Translations under genes and position numbers: made by a program
Source: an uncultured Draconibacterium sp.
GTDB lineage: Bacteria; Bacteroidota; Bacteroidia; Bacteroidales; Prolixibacteraceae
Direction: 5' to 3'
Assembly (NCBI RefSeq): GCF_963675065.1
Contig: NZ_OY775905.1
Location: 1,190,501-1,254,500, forward strand
DNA length: 64,000 nt
Part shown: piece after piece, positions 17,212-26,016 of the stretch
Layout of the letters: the number at the start of each line of letters is the position of its first letter
Position numbering within the stretch: the first letter of the stretch is position 1
The notes under the pieces: generated by a model
Told to the model about the DNA's origin: nothing
The model's database searches: none
Seen by the model: the letters and a program-made list of their open reading frames with translations, nothing else

Positions 17212-17761
17212 ATCCTATCTCCGTTTCGTATACTTCTTTTTTGTTTGTTTATGTAAAAGTACGAAAAACAAACGTACAAGATATTTATTAGGGGATGACG
17301 CTATTACTTAATATAATATTTAGCATAAGAAGACACCGAATTCGAAATTAAACTAGCATTGACGAATGCTTTTTTAAAGTGATTAGTATATACAAGTTAT
17401 TTTCCCCTTCAATAATCTATTTCTATTGTTTGTAATGCTGGTATAAGATGTGTACAACCGTTTTTTAGTAGAAGTTTATCTTTATTGGGTGATTTTCATC
17501 ATCTAATAGATTAGATCGTTAATAAACGACTGTATACAATCCTCCGTGTTTTTAAATTATTATTGAATTACTTCTGTAGGAGATGTTACATTCAACTGTA
17601 AAAAAGATAGGACAAACCGAAGGTTTGCATCTAATATTTTTTTTTATTTCTTTCTATTTAGTATGTATTTAATAAGTCATCCCGTCTTTTGAAAACTGAC
17701 ATTCAATAATAAACTTTTAGAATTGCAATATTTGTAATTCTAAATTCTTAATTTAACAACT
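17212..17761. other. AT-rich non-coding stretch of the island
   Basis: About 550 bases without a credible gene. It holds a short hairpin CAAACC-GAA-GGTTTG (17613-17627) followed within ten bases by a long T run, a possible plus-strand terminator. It also has a minus-strand TACGTTTG at 17276-17269 that matches the -7 box and could drive the SH3/TonB-C gene with the palindrome in its leader. Otherwise nothing is recognisable. Confidence 0.5.
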
Positions 17762-18289
17762 CTACCTATAGAGGTGGGGTCTTGAATGCTTATCAAACAA
17801 TTCTATTTCTTCAATGAAATCAATCCTATCATCCTCAACAGATTTATCGATCTTTACTTGAAGTTCTTTTGGATTTCGCGTTGACTCTGTTTCTTGCTCA
17901 TAATCATCATCAATTTCCTCCAGCTTTTCCCAACTCTCCATTTTATGAAGTAATACTTCCCAATTAATTTTAATCATTCTTATATTACCAAACGTCTTTC
18001 GAATGCTAATTATACCTAACGACGAAAGATGTTCCAGCCTCTTATTAAATCTGCCATACTTCAAGGAGGTTTGCTTCTCTATATAAGCAGATTCCATTTG
18101 GAAAAACCGGCCTGCATTAACATATGATTTGTAATGAGATGTTCTAACGTATCTTTCATATCCAATAAGCATACCTAACAGGATCGCTTCTTCGACAGAA
18201 GTGTTATTTGCTACTATGGGATTAAATGGATAGAACTGCTTGCTATAAAATTGCTTGGAAAATATATTAATTTGCTCTGAATTTGTCAT
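17762..18289 (-). CDS. Hypothetical winged-helix-like protein of the island
   Basis: This 175-residue protein has a central segment (about residues 30-115) with the helix and wing pattern of a DNA-binding winged helix: FQMESAYIEKQTSL, YGRFNKRLEHLSSLGIISI, then a strand pair TFGNIRMIKINWE. This resembles helix-turn-helix proteins of phages and integrative elements that act in replication initiation or regulation. The C-terminal 50 residues are very acidic and probably disordered. It is followed at its 3' side by a non-coding AT-rich stretch. Family not recognised with certainty. Confidence 0.65.
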   Translation of the reverse strand: MTNSEQINIFSKQFYSKQFYPFNPIVANNTSVEEAILLGMLIGYERYVRTSHYKSYVNAGRFFQMESAYIEKQTSLKYGRFNKRLEHLSSLGIISIRKTFGNIRMIKINWEVLLHKMESWEKLEEIDDDYEQETESTRNPKELQVKIDKSVEDDRIDFIEEIELFDKHSRPHLYR

Positions 18290-18414
18290 TTATAGTTTGT
18301 TTTGATGATTCACCTAACTCAAGTTTTTAACACGTAATTTTAAGCGTTTCTAACTAAGGATGATATTATTGTCATTCTCAGTTCAAAACGCTTAATAAAA
18401 CGGGGCAATACAGT

Positions 18415-18738
18415 TTAACGTGAAGATTCTGATTCTACGTCATCAATAAATTCTTTGGTAGTAAAAACTCTATGTCCTTCCAACCAAGAATCTATTTCAT
18501 TTTTTCGAAATAACACTTTCCTCCCAACCTTGAAAAATGGGATAGAGGTCTCTCTAACTTTTTTATAAACTGATACCTCAGCCATACCAATGTACTTGGC
18601 GAGTTGTTTAACCGAAAATATAGCAGGTGGCGCTATATCTTTTGAATTCTTTAATAGCTGTTTCGAAACAGCTTCTTCAATAAACTCTTTGATTTTGTTT
18701 TCTGGTACTTCCAGACAGATCGTAAAATTTTTACTCAT
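18415..18738 (-). CDS. Excisionase-type helix-turn-helix protein
   Basis: This 107-residue protein has a MerR/Xis-like helix-turn-helix (HTH_17): FSVKQLAKYIGMAEVSVYKKV, IPFFKVGRKVLFRKNEIDSWL, at residues ~43-90. Such small proteins next to Bacteroidota tyrosine recombinases act as recombination directionality factors or regulators. Two short genes separate it from the integrase on the same strand, so it likely helps to control excision of the island. A -7 box (minus strand TACCTTTG at 18847-18840) lies about 100 bases upstream. Confidence 0.85.
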   Translation of the reverse strand: MSKNFTICLEVPENKIKEFIEEAVSKQLLKNSKDIAPPAIFSVKQLAKYIGMAEVSVYKKVRETSIPFFKVGRKVLFRKNEIDSWLEGHRVFTTKEFIDDVESESSR

Positions 18739-18839
18739 GGTAATAATTTTAGTTATTAACCGATGTATAAGCCCACTCTACGGGTTACGCTACGATGATA
18801 TATTTTACGATTTTTAATATGCTTCTGAACGAAGCGATA

Positions 18840-18847
18840 CAAAGGTA
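18840..18847 (-). promoter_or_regulatory. -7 box upstream of the excisionase-like gene
   Basis: TACCTTTG on the minus strand matches TAnnTTTG exactly. It lies 102 bases before the start codon, leaving room for a leader or operator. Confidence 0.5.
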
Positions 18848-18932
18848 ATGATAATAAATAACAATAAAAAACAACAAGAAACAGGTGAGGAAATGAGATT
18901 AGTTAAAATGTGCTACTTAGACATATGTGGTC

Positions 18933-19241
18933 TTACAAATAGCCATAGTCTTTTAGCCTTTTAGTGACAATTGTCAATTCCTGTTCAGAGAATAGGATGT
19001 AGTATCTAGGATTATTGTAGATTAAAGCTTCCATTGTTAAATCAATTCTTCCCTTTTCCCAAAGTGTGATATATCCTTCCGAAACAGAAGATGCATTTAA
19101 AAGTATACGAGCAGTTTCTAATCCACCATGCTTATCTAACATCCTTAAATATCTATTTGCATTATATTTAACCTCAGATTTTGCGTGCTTGTATATCTCG
19201 TACATTGCTTGATTAAACTCTTCAATTATTGGAGAACTCAT
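18933..19241 (-). CDS. Small conserved-type hypothetical protein (GGLETA...LWEKGRIDLT pattern)
   Basis: This 102-residue protein carries a pattern I have seen in many short bacterial proteins of unknown function: YLRMLDKHGGLETARILLN, VSEGYITLWEKGRIDLTMEALI, and a C-terminal LTIVTKRLKDYGYL. It is mostly helical and has no signal or membrane segment. Such proteins are frequent in accessory regions. A -7 box lies just upstream (19259-19266). Molecular function unknown. Confidence 0.75.
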   Translation of the reverse strand: MSSPIIEEFNQAMYEIYKHAKSEVKYNANRYLRMLDKHGGLETARILLNASSVSEGYITLWEKGRIDLTMEALIYNNPRYYILFSEQELTIVTKRLKDYGYL

Positions 19242-19258
19242 TTTTTTATATTTTTCAT

Positions 19259-19266
19259 CAAAAATA
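19259..19266 (-). promoter_or_regulatory. -7 box upstream of the 102-residue gene
   Basis: Minus-strand TATTTTTG matches TAnnTTTG and lies 18 bases before the start codon. The region is AT-rich, so a chance match is possible. Confidence 0.4.
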
Positions 19267-19392
19267 TAAAATTAAGCATATCGCATGCTTTTTCAAAGTA
19301 TAGGATTACTAGCACATTACGTGCTAGCGCCAACGTTCCAAACCAAAAAGCTACTTATTAAAAATAATGCGGAATTTCTGATTTAAATAAGT

Positions 19393-19833
19393 CTATACAT
19401 CATAACGAAATCCATTTGCTATCGAAAAAACAATATTTTGAATTTGACCGGAATCAAAAGCTTGTATTAATGCACCATCGCAATATCTATCCGACCGAAC
19501 TACCGTGGTCAACAATTTACATTTAGTTGGCACATCTAGATTGTCAAAATTATATGTTTCATCATTTAGTATGTTTATACCTTCTTGCCATAACATCCAA
19601 TCGAAATTAATTATTATCGGTATTTGATAGAGAATCTTAATATATTCTTTAACGAGTTCCGCTTTACTCCAAAATGGTATAGTAACAAGATTCTCGGCAA
19701 TTCTTCTGCTATCAACTAATCCCCCAAAAGAAGTTTCCTTTTCGATCTTCTCAATTAATTTAAACAATGGCAACCAGCTTTCAATAGCGTAACTGTTGAT
19801 TTCGTTTATATAATTTTTTTCCGTCAAAGTCAT
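19393..19833 (-). CDS. DUF6508-like hypothetical protein
   Basis: This is a 146-residue soluble, mainly helical protein. The C-terminal block LLTTVVRSDRYCDGALIQAFDSGQIQNIV resembles the DUF6508 family, whose members end in a similar R(S/A)(D/E)R..(D/E)G..(A)..(E/D)(S/D)G pattern; this assignment is from memory of the pattern only. It starts four bases after the integrase stop on the same strand and is probably co-transcribed. Function is unknown; relatives occur in accessory regions. Confidence 0.6.
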   Translation of the reverse strand: MTLTEKNYINEINSYAIESWLPLFKLIEKIEKETSFGGLVDSRRIAENLVTIPFWSKAELVKEYIKILYQIPIIINFDWMLWQEGINILNDETYNFDNLDVPTKCKLLTTVVRSDRYCDGALIQAFDSGQIQNIVFSIANGFRYDV

Positions 19834-19837
19834 AGCA

Positions 19838-21127
19838 TTAGTTTAAAAGTCCTTCATTTGCTAAAGCTAATTCTTTAGTACCGAAGCTGTCCAAGTAAGT
19901 TTGAGTTGTTTTAATATCGGTATGTCCTAATGCTTCTCTAATTAATTCTACCTGTTTCCCTTTTCGTAACAAGGTTGTTGCATAGGAATGTCGAGCGTGA
20001 TAAAATGTAAAACCTACTAAATTGTCAGGGAATTTCAATATTTGAGATACTGTTTTTAAATGTTTATTAAATCGCTTTCTCCTTCCATTTATGTGGTTAT
20101 GTAGTTTCTCATCCTTAAGTTTGTAATTTGTAATTATTGGTAGTAGTTGACCATTTTCAAGTGGATAATTCAGCTCAAAATATTGCAGAAGCTGTTGGAC
20201 TTCAAGTGAAATTGGAATCTTAATTCCTTCGGACGTTTTCGAACGCTGAAACTTGATTATATGTGTTTCATTTCCTTCAATATCAAATTCTGATTCAATA
20301 TTGCTTTTCTTCAATAATGCCATATCATAGAAGTTTATACCGCTTGAAAAGAATGAGAACATAAATAGCTTAACAGCTAAAGTTAGGTGTTCTTCTTTTT
20401 GATCGACTTGTAACAGTTTCCTTAAGTACTCCTTAGGAATAAACTTCTTTTGTTTTGTTTTTTCTAGCTGTGAAATCTGATATACTTCTAATGCCCCATA
20501 GATATTTGAAAAAGGGTATGTTTCCTTACTGCCAATACCTTGTTTAATCGCTTTATTAAGCACACTTCTAATATTCCTCATCACAATGCCAACAGAACTA
20601 TCCTTATAATTAAGTTCTTGTTTTAGATAGCGATGAAGTCTGTTGATGTATTTATAATCGATGTCCTGAAAATATAAACGTTCAAATTCTAAATCGAATT
20701 TTTTTAGCATTGACAAAGTTTCCTCCAAACTTGTAGCAGTACTATATTGAGTATTTTTACGAAAAACATGTATTTGATTTTCAATAAACCGATATGCAAA
20801 AAAAAGAGATGTATTCACTGTAAACTTTTGTTCGAACATCTTGAATGTCCATTGCCTTTTTGCATCCTCAAAAGTTTCAATAATTTTAATCGCTTCGCTT
20901 TTTTTCTTGGATATGTACGCATTTAATTTTACATGTTCTTTTCTATATCGTTTATCATTTTTGAAAAGTCCAAATTCTGCATTCCACTCCTTTTCAATTG
21001 CATTAAATCTATCATCTCCTAGCTTAAAATACTTAAGCTTTCCGTTTTTTGTAAGTCTCAACATGATCGGATGTTTTCCATTCTTGTAAGTTCTGGACTT
21101 AAAAAGTACTATTTTTACCGTTGCCAT
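19838..21127 (-). CDS. Tyrosine recombinase (island integrase)
   Basis: This 429-residue site-specific recombinase has the three-part build of Bacteroidota integrases: an N-terminal Arm-binding segment (~1-90), a SAM-like core-binding domain (~105-205) and a C-terminal catalytic domain (~225-415). Catalytic signature: FYHARHSYATTLLRKG (Arg near residue 377), LGHTDIKTTQTYLDSF (His near 401, nucleophile Tyr near 411). The position of the first catalytic Arg reads SGINFYDMALL, so Asn stands where Arg is usual; IntDOT of CTnDOT also lacks this Arg. It most likely catalysed integration into the tRNA-Ile2 gene using the 44-bp repeat. It lies in the middle of the island rather than at an end. Confidence 0.95.
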   Translation of the reverse strand: MATVKIVLFKSRTYKNGKHPIMLRLTKNGKLKYFKLGDDRFNAIEKEWNAEFGLFKNDKRYRKEHVKLNAYISKKKSEAIKIIETFEDAKRQWTFKMFEQKFTVNTSLFFAYRFIENQIHVFRKNTQYSTATSLEETLSMLKKFDLEFERLYFQDIDYKYINRLHRYLKQELNYKDSSVGIVMRNIRSVLNKAIKQGIGSKETYPFSNIYGALEVYQISQLEKTKQKKFIPKEYLRKLLQVDQKEEHLTLAVKLFMFSFFSSGINFYDMALLKKSNIESEFDIEGNETHIIKFQRSKTSEGIKIPISLEVQQLLQYFELNYPLENGQLLPIITNYKLKDEKLHNHINGRRKRFNKHLKTVSQILKFPDNLVGFTFYHARHSYATTLLRKGKQVELIREALGHTDIKTTQTYLDSFGTKELALANEGLLN

Positions 21128-21366
21128 TTTCTTTATTCAATTTCAAGTTTATACCATCTTTTGTAGGATAAACTTCCCAACTAAAAAGCAGAAACTGAAC
21201 TATCTTTAAGTTTTAAGCAGAAAAAAATCAGAACTCAACAATGAGTAACATTTTATGTATTTAATGTAGCTTGTGATTAATAATAGAAATATATGCAAAT
21301 CATTTTAAGAGAACAATAATGCAAGCAACAGCCACCTTAAATATGGAATTTCAGATTTGAATAAAA

Positions 21367-23826
21367 CTATTCGTTAAGGACATAAACCGTTATCCTTTCT
21401 TCTTTCAAATGAGCATGTCCTCTGTTTCTGTGCCAGCTTATTGGGCGAAACTTATCCCAGAACACACTATACCCCTCATCTTCAAAAACTTTATCAACTG
21501 TATCAAACAACTCTATTTCTTTGAATGAATTCGCTTGAGGTGCCCCAAGAACGGTTACCAAATACCCCCCTTTCGATAGATATTCTTTCGTTTTCTTTGC
21601 ATAACGTCTGAACGCCTCATAGTAATTGTCAATAGCTTTCTTTGAATTTCCTCTATCCCTGCGTTTACCAATTTCTTCCTCAAAATCAATGTCAAATTCT
21701 TCTGGAAATAACCACCGGTACGACAAACGCTGTCCCAATGTGTAATCGATCATGCATAAATAGGGCGGTGAGGTAATTATGGCTTTAACAGATTTAGGTT
21801 CAATACCTAATGAATCTGTTGACGTTTTGAGAAAGTCTGAATGTACAATTTTTGCTTGTTCCAGTCTATCAAGCAAATTTACATCTCCTTCGCCAAGAGA
21901 TCCATAGAACTCTTCAATTATTGAAAGGTTACGGTTCACTTTTGAAAGAAAAATTGAATATGGAGAAATATAAGGAGCACATTCTAAATCATTAGGTAGT
22001 GGTGTATTATCAGCAAAATAGGCATAATCTTTACCTTTTCTGGCAGTGCACGAAGTAAGTATTGACGAAAAACACATTTTTAAATAATGTGAAATATTTA
22101 AATCATCGAAATTTTGGAAAAAGGTTCTAATTCTTGATAATTCTTCTATGGTTCTTGGATGAAACCATTTGTTTATCTCTTTATTCTTAACCATCTCAGC
22201 TGGCGATTCAATTAGGTCTTGGGAACTAATTTTCCTGATGACCTCGCGCTGATCTGCTGTTAAATAAGTGAATTTAACATCGGCAACCATACTTGCTATC
22301 GAGTTTGAATCTATTGAAACAACAGAACAACCATGCTTAATTGCTTCGGTTGCAGTTTGCCCTGTTCCTCCAAATGTGTCCATAATTAATTCACCCTGTA
22401 AACCAAGTGCAGAAATTAAAGAAGATGGAATAGATTGCACAAAGGTTCCAGGATAAGCATGTAAACTTTGATTTCTCGTCTTGAAAAAACTCCAGTCTCG
22501 ATAATGGTTTAAATTGCTTATTATATTATTACGTCTTTCTTCACTAAATACAGTCCACGGCTTTGTCACTAACCATTCATTCAACTCAGATTGAATAATA
22601 TTTTGAACTTTCTTCCTTAAGATCTTTCCTTTCTGACTTTCTGCTGTTTTTTCAACTATCCATTCAGGAAACTGCTCTCGCTTAACATCATGGGAAGACA
22701 AATGAAACAATATTATTTCTCCTTTATGTTGTTGGAAGAGTTGCCCACTTGTGTTTCCTTTAAATCTTTTCTCATTAACAATAACAAATGGTTCAAACCA
22801 TTTGGTTGACATTCTTTTCTCAAGCCATGTCGCAAACAATGGATTTTTAATAACTGCAAGTATTTCACTAGTTTCAATTGGAATTTTAATGTACTCCTTT
22901 ACGCTATCCATTAGTCGGTATCTTTGCACTAGCTCTCCAATGTTGTACTTATAGCAATGGTCAATTTTTTCAATTCTATCAAGATTCTCTATTTGTGAAA
23001 GCAACGATTCATCAGTATTCCAGATAATAGATTCTTTAGACATGCCCTGTTCAAAAGCTCGCCTTATAATATGTTGTAAAAATGCTTGTCTCCCCAATTC
23101 TTCTTCACTTGAAGTAAAGAACAAACTGTACATTTGGGTTCGATACCCAATCCAACTTTTAACTGGTTCCTCTGTTATATCAAAGATATCGCTAGGGGCA
23201 CTATTAAAGCCTGATAACCATTCCACTAGCTTGTATGGCACATTTTTATTCACATCAATTCCCATATGAGTTGATGATCTACATACATTATCAATGTTAT
23301 CAAGATCAATTGTTCCATTTATAAGAAAACCTAAGTCACCACCACCAGAAATCATTTCGGAGATTATCTCTGGGTCAATTTTAAATTTTACTTCTCTCGT
23401 TTTTTTTCTACATAATTCTGTGAAAATTGGCAAGCTCGTTGTGTAAACAGGAGTATTGTGTGGTAAAAAGTCCGATTTATTAGAATTCAAGAGATTAAAG
23501 GACTCATATTCATGGTCAAAGTTCTCGAAAATATATTCGATTGTATGAGCAAATGGTGGAGTGGCGACATCGTGCAATAAAGCAGCAAGACACAAGTGGC
23601 ACTCATCAGATTTATTTAGTTTTTTGAGTTTTGAATATTGTAATGCCAGATTTAAGACACCAATAGAATGCTCCCATCTGCTAGGACCATTAAAGTCTTT
23701 AAATTCGAAAGAATCAACATTTGATAACCGGACGCCTCTCAAACGAACAAATTCCGGCATCTTTAAAAAAGGTATATAAAAATCTGGAATGTCGATTCGA
23801 CCATATAATATATCTGAAAATATCAT
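21367..23826 (-). CDS. SAMHD1-like HD phosphohydrolase fused to a DNA methyltransferase
   Basis: This 819-residue two-enzyme protein ends the four-gene operon. Residues ~20-260 form an HD domain of the dGTPase/SAMHD1 type: SRWEHSIGV (H53), AALLHDVATPPFAHTIEYI (H85, D86, H94) and the fourth-ligand block GTIDLDNIDNVCRSSTHMGI (Asp near 174-179), which parallels the NGIDVDKWDY block of SAMHD1. Residues ~300-460 are unassigned and end in ARG/LYS-rich helices. Residues ~465-819 form a SAM-dependent DNA methyltransferase: motif I MDTFGGTGQTATEA (~482) and motif IV TSPPYLCMIDYTL (~687), the SPPY form favoured by N4-cytosine (some N6-adenine) enzymes. All key motifs look intact. The start ATG overlaps the previous stop by four bases (ATGA). 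No restriction endonuclease gene is next to it. Confidence 0.88.
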   Translation of the reverse strand: MIFSDILYGRIDIPDFYIPFLKMPEFVRLRGVRLSNVDSFEFKDFNGPSRWEHSIGVLNLALQYSKLKKLNKSDECHLCLAALLHDVATPPFAHTIEYIFENFDHEYESFNLLNSNKSDFLPHNTPVYTTSLPIFTELCRKKTREVKFKIDPEIISEMISGGGDLGFLINGTIDLDNIDNVCRSSTHMGIDVNKNVPYKLVEWLSGFNSAPSDIFDITEEPVKSWIGYRTQMYSLFFTSSEEELGRQAFLQHIIRRAFEQGMSKESIIWNTDESLLSQIENLDRIEKIDHCYKYNIGELVQRYRLMDSVKEYIKIPIETSEILAVIKNPLFATWLEKRMSTKWFEPFVIVNEKRFKGNTSGQLFQQHKGEIILFHLSSHDVKREQFPEWIVEKTAESQKGKILRKKVQNIIQSELNEWLVTKPWTVFSEERRNNIISNLNHYRDWSFFKTRNQSLHAYPGTFVQSIPSSLISALGLQGELIMDTFGGTGQTATEAIKHGCSVVSIDSNSIASMVADVKFTYLTADQREVIRKISSQDLIESPAEMVKNKEINKWFHPRTIEELSRIRTFFQNFDDLNISHYLKMCFSSILTSCTARKGKDYAYFADNTPLPNDLECAPYISPYSIFLSKVNRNLSIIEEFYGSLGEGDVNLLDRLEQAKIVHSDFLKTSTDSLGIEPKSVKAIITSPPYLCMIDYTLGQRLSYRWLFPEEFDIDFEEEIGKRRDRGNSKKAIDNYYEAFRRYAKKTKEYLSKGGYLVTVLGAPQANSFKEIELFDTVDKVFEDEGYSVFWDKFRPISWHRNRGHAHLKEERITVYVLNE

Positions 23827-24974
23827 TTTCTTTTTCTGTTTACTGATAGTAAAAGTATAACAAAATATCCTACAAATTCCGGTGCTAAATCACCTAAATT
23901 AAAATCGTTTGTGACAGCTTTATAAATTGAAAAGATCATGAAGATAATAACAATAACATATACTAAATACAATAGATATGGTTTTATAAAATTAAAGATC
24001 TTGGCAGTTTTAATTAGTAAAGAATTTGGAACGTTTTGTTCAATTTTTATTAAGCTTTCCTCTATTATTGAATAAGTGCGAGAGGATAAATGCTCGCCGG
24101 AAAAATCATATTTAAACCCACCATTTAATAACTTATCTTGGAGCTCTTTCAATCTTTTTTGCGCATATCTATTCAGAAATGACCACTTACTTAGTTTAGA
24201 AGTTATTGCCAAATAATACAATTGCCATGGGATTCGGACGTAATGGTGTTCATCATTTCCATGATATTCAAGATTTTGTTCAAAAGAGTTATTCAACGAG
24301 AAATATTTTGATTTTTTTATTCGTTTTAAAATCAGTTTATAATCCTTTTCAAATTCTTTAAATTTATTGTCGAAAAAGACAAGTACATATAAACAAAAAA
24401 CATAAATGGATAATCTTGTCGGATTGTCAATATTATTCGATTTCCTTTTTAATTCGAAGCGCAAATACCTAATACTATTAGCAATATTTTGAGAATACCC
24501 TGCTTCCATTAGCGCTCTAATACAATATGCTGTCGATAGGAGCTGCACTTCCTTTTGATCATTTAGAAAATAATCCCAACCATGACCTTCAATGATTGAA
24601 TTGTTCAGTTTATTGGAAATTTGATTTTTGAGTTCATGTACATCTCTTGTTCCTGCTTTTACAAAACACAGCGCAAACAAAAGTTCTGCTTGTTTAATTG
24701 TGTTATTTCCATCACTTTGTAATTTTTCTACACCTGCATAGGTCTCAAAATTTTCGGCGTATTCACACAATCCATTCGTTAATTCATCATATTGATCATT
24801 TTGAGACAGAACGTAAATTGCGGCAGATACCCCATGTAATCCTCGCTGTCCGAGTCCCGGTTCATTAATAAATTGACCACAAGTTTGTATTCCTGCTTCT
24901 TCAGTTTGTTTACCAGACCTTACTTGTTCTTCAAATAACTCTTCAATACGCTTATAAATATTATCAAATTTCAT
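23823..24974 (-). CDS. Helical-repeat (alpha/alpha-toroid-like) protein with two C-terminal membrane helices
   Basis: This 383-residue protein has an N-terminal ~310-residue region of paired helices with repeated aromatic/Gly patterns (GQRGLHGVSAAIYVLSQ, KQAELLFALCFVKAG, VQLLSTAYCIRALMEAG, TRLSIYVFCLYVLVFF, HYVRIPWQLYYLAITSKL), like the alpha/alpha toroids of terpene cyclases and prenyltransferases. Diagnostic catalytic motifs of those enzymes (DxDD, for example) are not seen, so a scaffold or ligand-binding role is as likely as catalysis. Two membrane helices follow (~325-350 and ~360-378) with a short basic tail. It starts two bases after the upstream stop and its own stop overlaps the HD-methyltransferase start, so it is coupled to both. 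Family not recognised. Confidence 0.75.
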   Translation of the reverse strand: MKFDNIYKRIEELFEEQVRSGKQTEEAGIQTCGQFINEPGLGQRGLHGVSAAIYVLSQNDQYDELTNGLCEYAENFETYAGVEKLQSDGNNTIKQAELLFALCFVKAGTRDVHELKNQISNKLNNSIIEGHGWDYFLNDQKEVQLLSTAYCIRALMEAGYSQNIANSIRYLRFELKRKSNNIDNPTRLSIYVFCLYVLVFFDNKFKEFEKDYKLILKRIKKSKYFSLNNSFEQNLEYHGNDEHHYVRIPWQLYYLAITSKLSKWSFLNRYAQKRLKELQDKLLNGGFKYDFSGEHLSSRTYSIIEESLIKIEQNVPNSLLIKTAKIFNFIKPYLLYLVYVIVIIFMIFSIYKAVTNDFNLGDLAPEFVGYFVILLLSVNRKRK

Positions 24975-24975
24975 T

Positions 24976-26016
24976 TTACAGCATTTTTAAATGGAAGGAT
25001 ACTTCGTCCGCAAAATTTAGATTATTAGAGTCGTTGTGTCCAAAATTTTTTAGCTCATTAACAGTATTATTTCTTTCAATTCTTATTGATTTTTCATCAG
25101 TAATTTCCCCTATTTTAGAACAAGGAAATCGCAAAATATTTTCAACATCTTCTTTACCAACTGTAAAAATAAATTGAAAGTCGCCACCTGTAAGAAATGG
25201 TAATTTCCAATATTCAGTTTCTGTGAGATTCGCGATTTGTTTTGCAAAATTATTTATTGGCAATAAGTCAGCATTGATAATTGCTCCAACACCTGAGGAT
25301 TTACATAAATCGTATAAATCAGAACTTAAACCATCGCTTAGATCAGTTCCACCAAGTGATAATTCTAATCGAGATAATAATCGAGATAGCTCAATTGGTA
25401 ATGAAGGATTAATTAATGTGTCTTTTGACCAACCTTTCAATTTTTGAAAAGCTTCATCATGTGAAAATTTACTATTGAGAAAAGAAATAGCAGCAGCAAC
25501 TGAACCTATTTCACCAGAGACAAAAATTACATCTCCCGGTTTAGCTCTATTTTTTATTATTAATTCTTTTGTACTGTTTGCAGTTCCAATTGCAATTCCT
25601 AAATAATTATTATCTCGTCCAAGTTTGGTATCTCCACCAATTAATGGAATACCAATCTTGTCAAGCTCATATTTTACGCCTCGAACATATTCCAAAAAGT
25701 GACCTTCAGAAAAACTCCTTTCCACCATTAATCCTAACATAAATGAATGAGGTTCTAGGCCTGATCCAATAATGTCCGACAAATTTGAAGCAACTGTTAA
25801 TCTGCCTAAATCAAAAAAAGTTGCAATCTCAAACTCCAAACAAATTGGTCTATTGTTAAGGAAATCAGTTGATATACCAATAATTTTATCTCCAAGTTCA
25901 ATAATGGCGCAATCATCGTCATTGATCCCGCATAGAATATTTTTCGATCTCAGGACTTCTTTCGACCATAAATCTTTAATCAATTCGGGTGCCGAGGTGG
26001 GATTAAAATTTGACAT
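24976..26016 (-). CDS. ThiL/AIR-synthase-superfamily protein
   Basis: This 346-residue protein has the build of thiamine-monophosphate kinase (ThiL) and the AIR-synthase superfamily: NDDDCAII (32-39) in place of the ThiL metal/ATP motif GDDAAV, a GISTD strand, SDIIGSGLEPHSFMLGL, GGDTKLGR (~127), TDLSDGLSSDL (~227) and TGGDFQFIFTV. Metal- and ATP-binding acidic residues appear kept, so it may be an active ATP-dependent enzyme. No other thiamine genes are near, it lies in a mobile island, and it overlaps the HIT gene by 14 bases, so a housekeeping ThiL role is doubtful. I expect an ATP-using step on a small phosphorylated or nucleotide-like substrate; that is inference. Confidence 0.85.
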   Translation of the reverse strand: MSNFNPTSAPELIKDLWSKEVLRSKNILCGINDDDCAIIELGDKIIGISTDFLNNRPICLEFEIATFFDLGRLTVASNLSDIIGSGLEPHSFMLGLMVERSFSEGHFLEYVRGVKYELDKIGIPLIGGDTKLGRDNNYLGIAIGTANSTKELIIKNRAKPGDVIFVSGEIGSVAAAISFLNSKFSHDEAFQKLKGWSKDTLINPSLPIELSRLLSRLELSLGGTDLSDGLSSDLYDLCKSSGVGAIINADLLPINNFAKQIANLTETEYWKLPFLTGGDFQFIFTVGKEDVENILRFPCSKIGEITDEKSIRIERNNTVNELKNFGHNDSNNLNFADEVSFHLKML

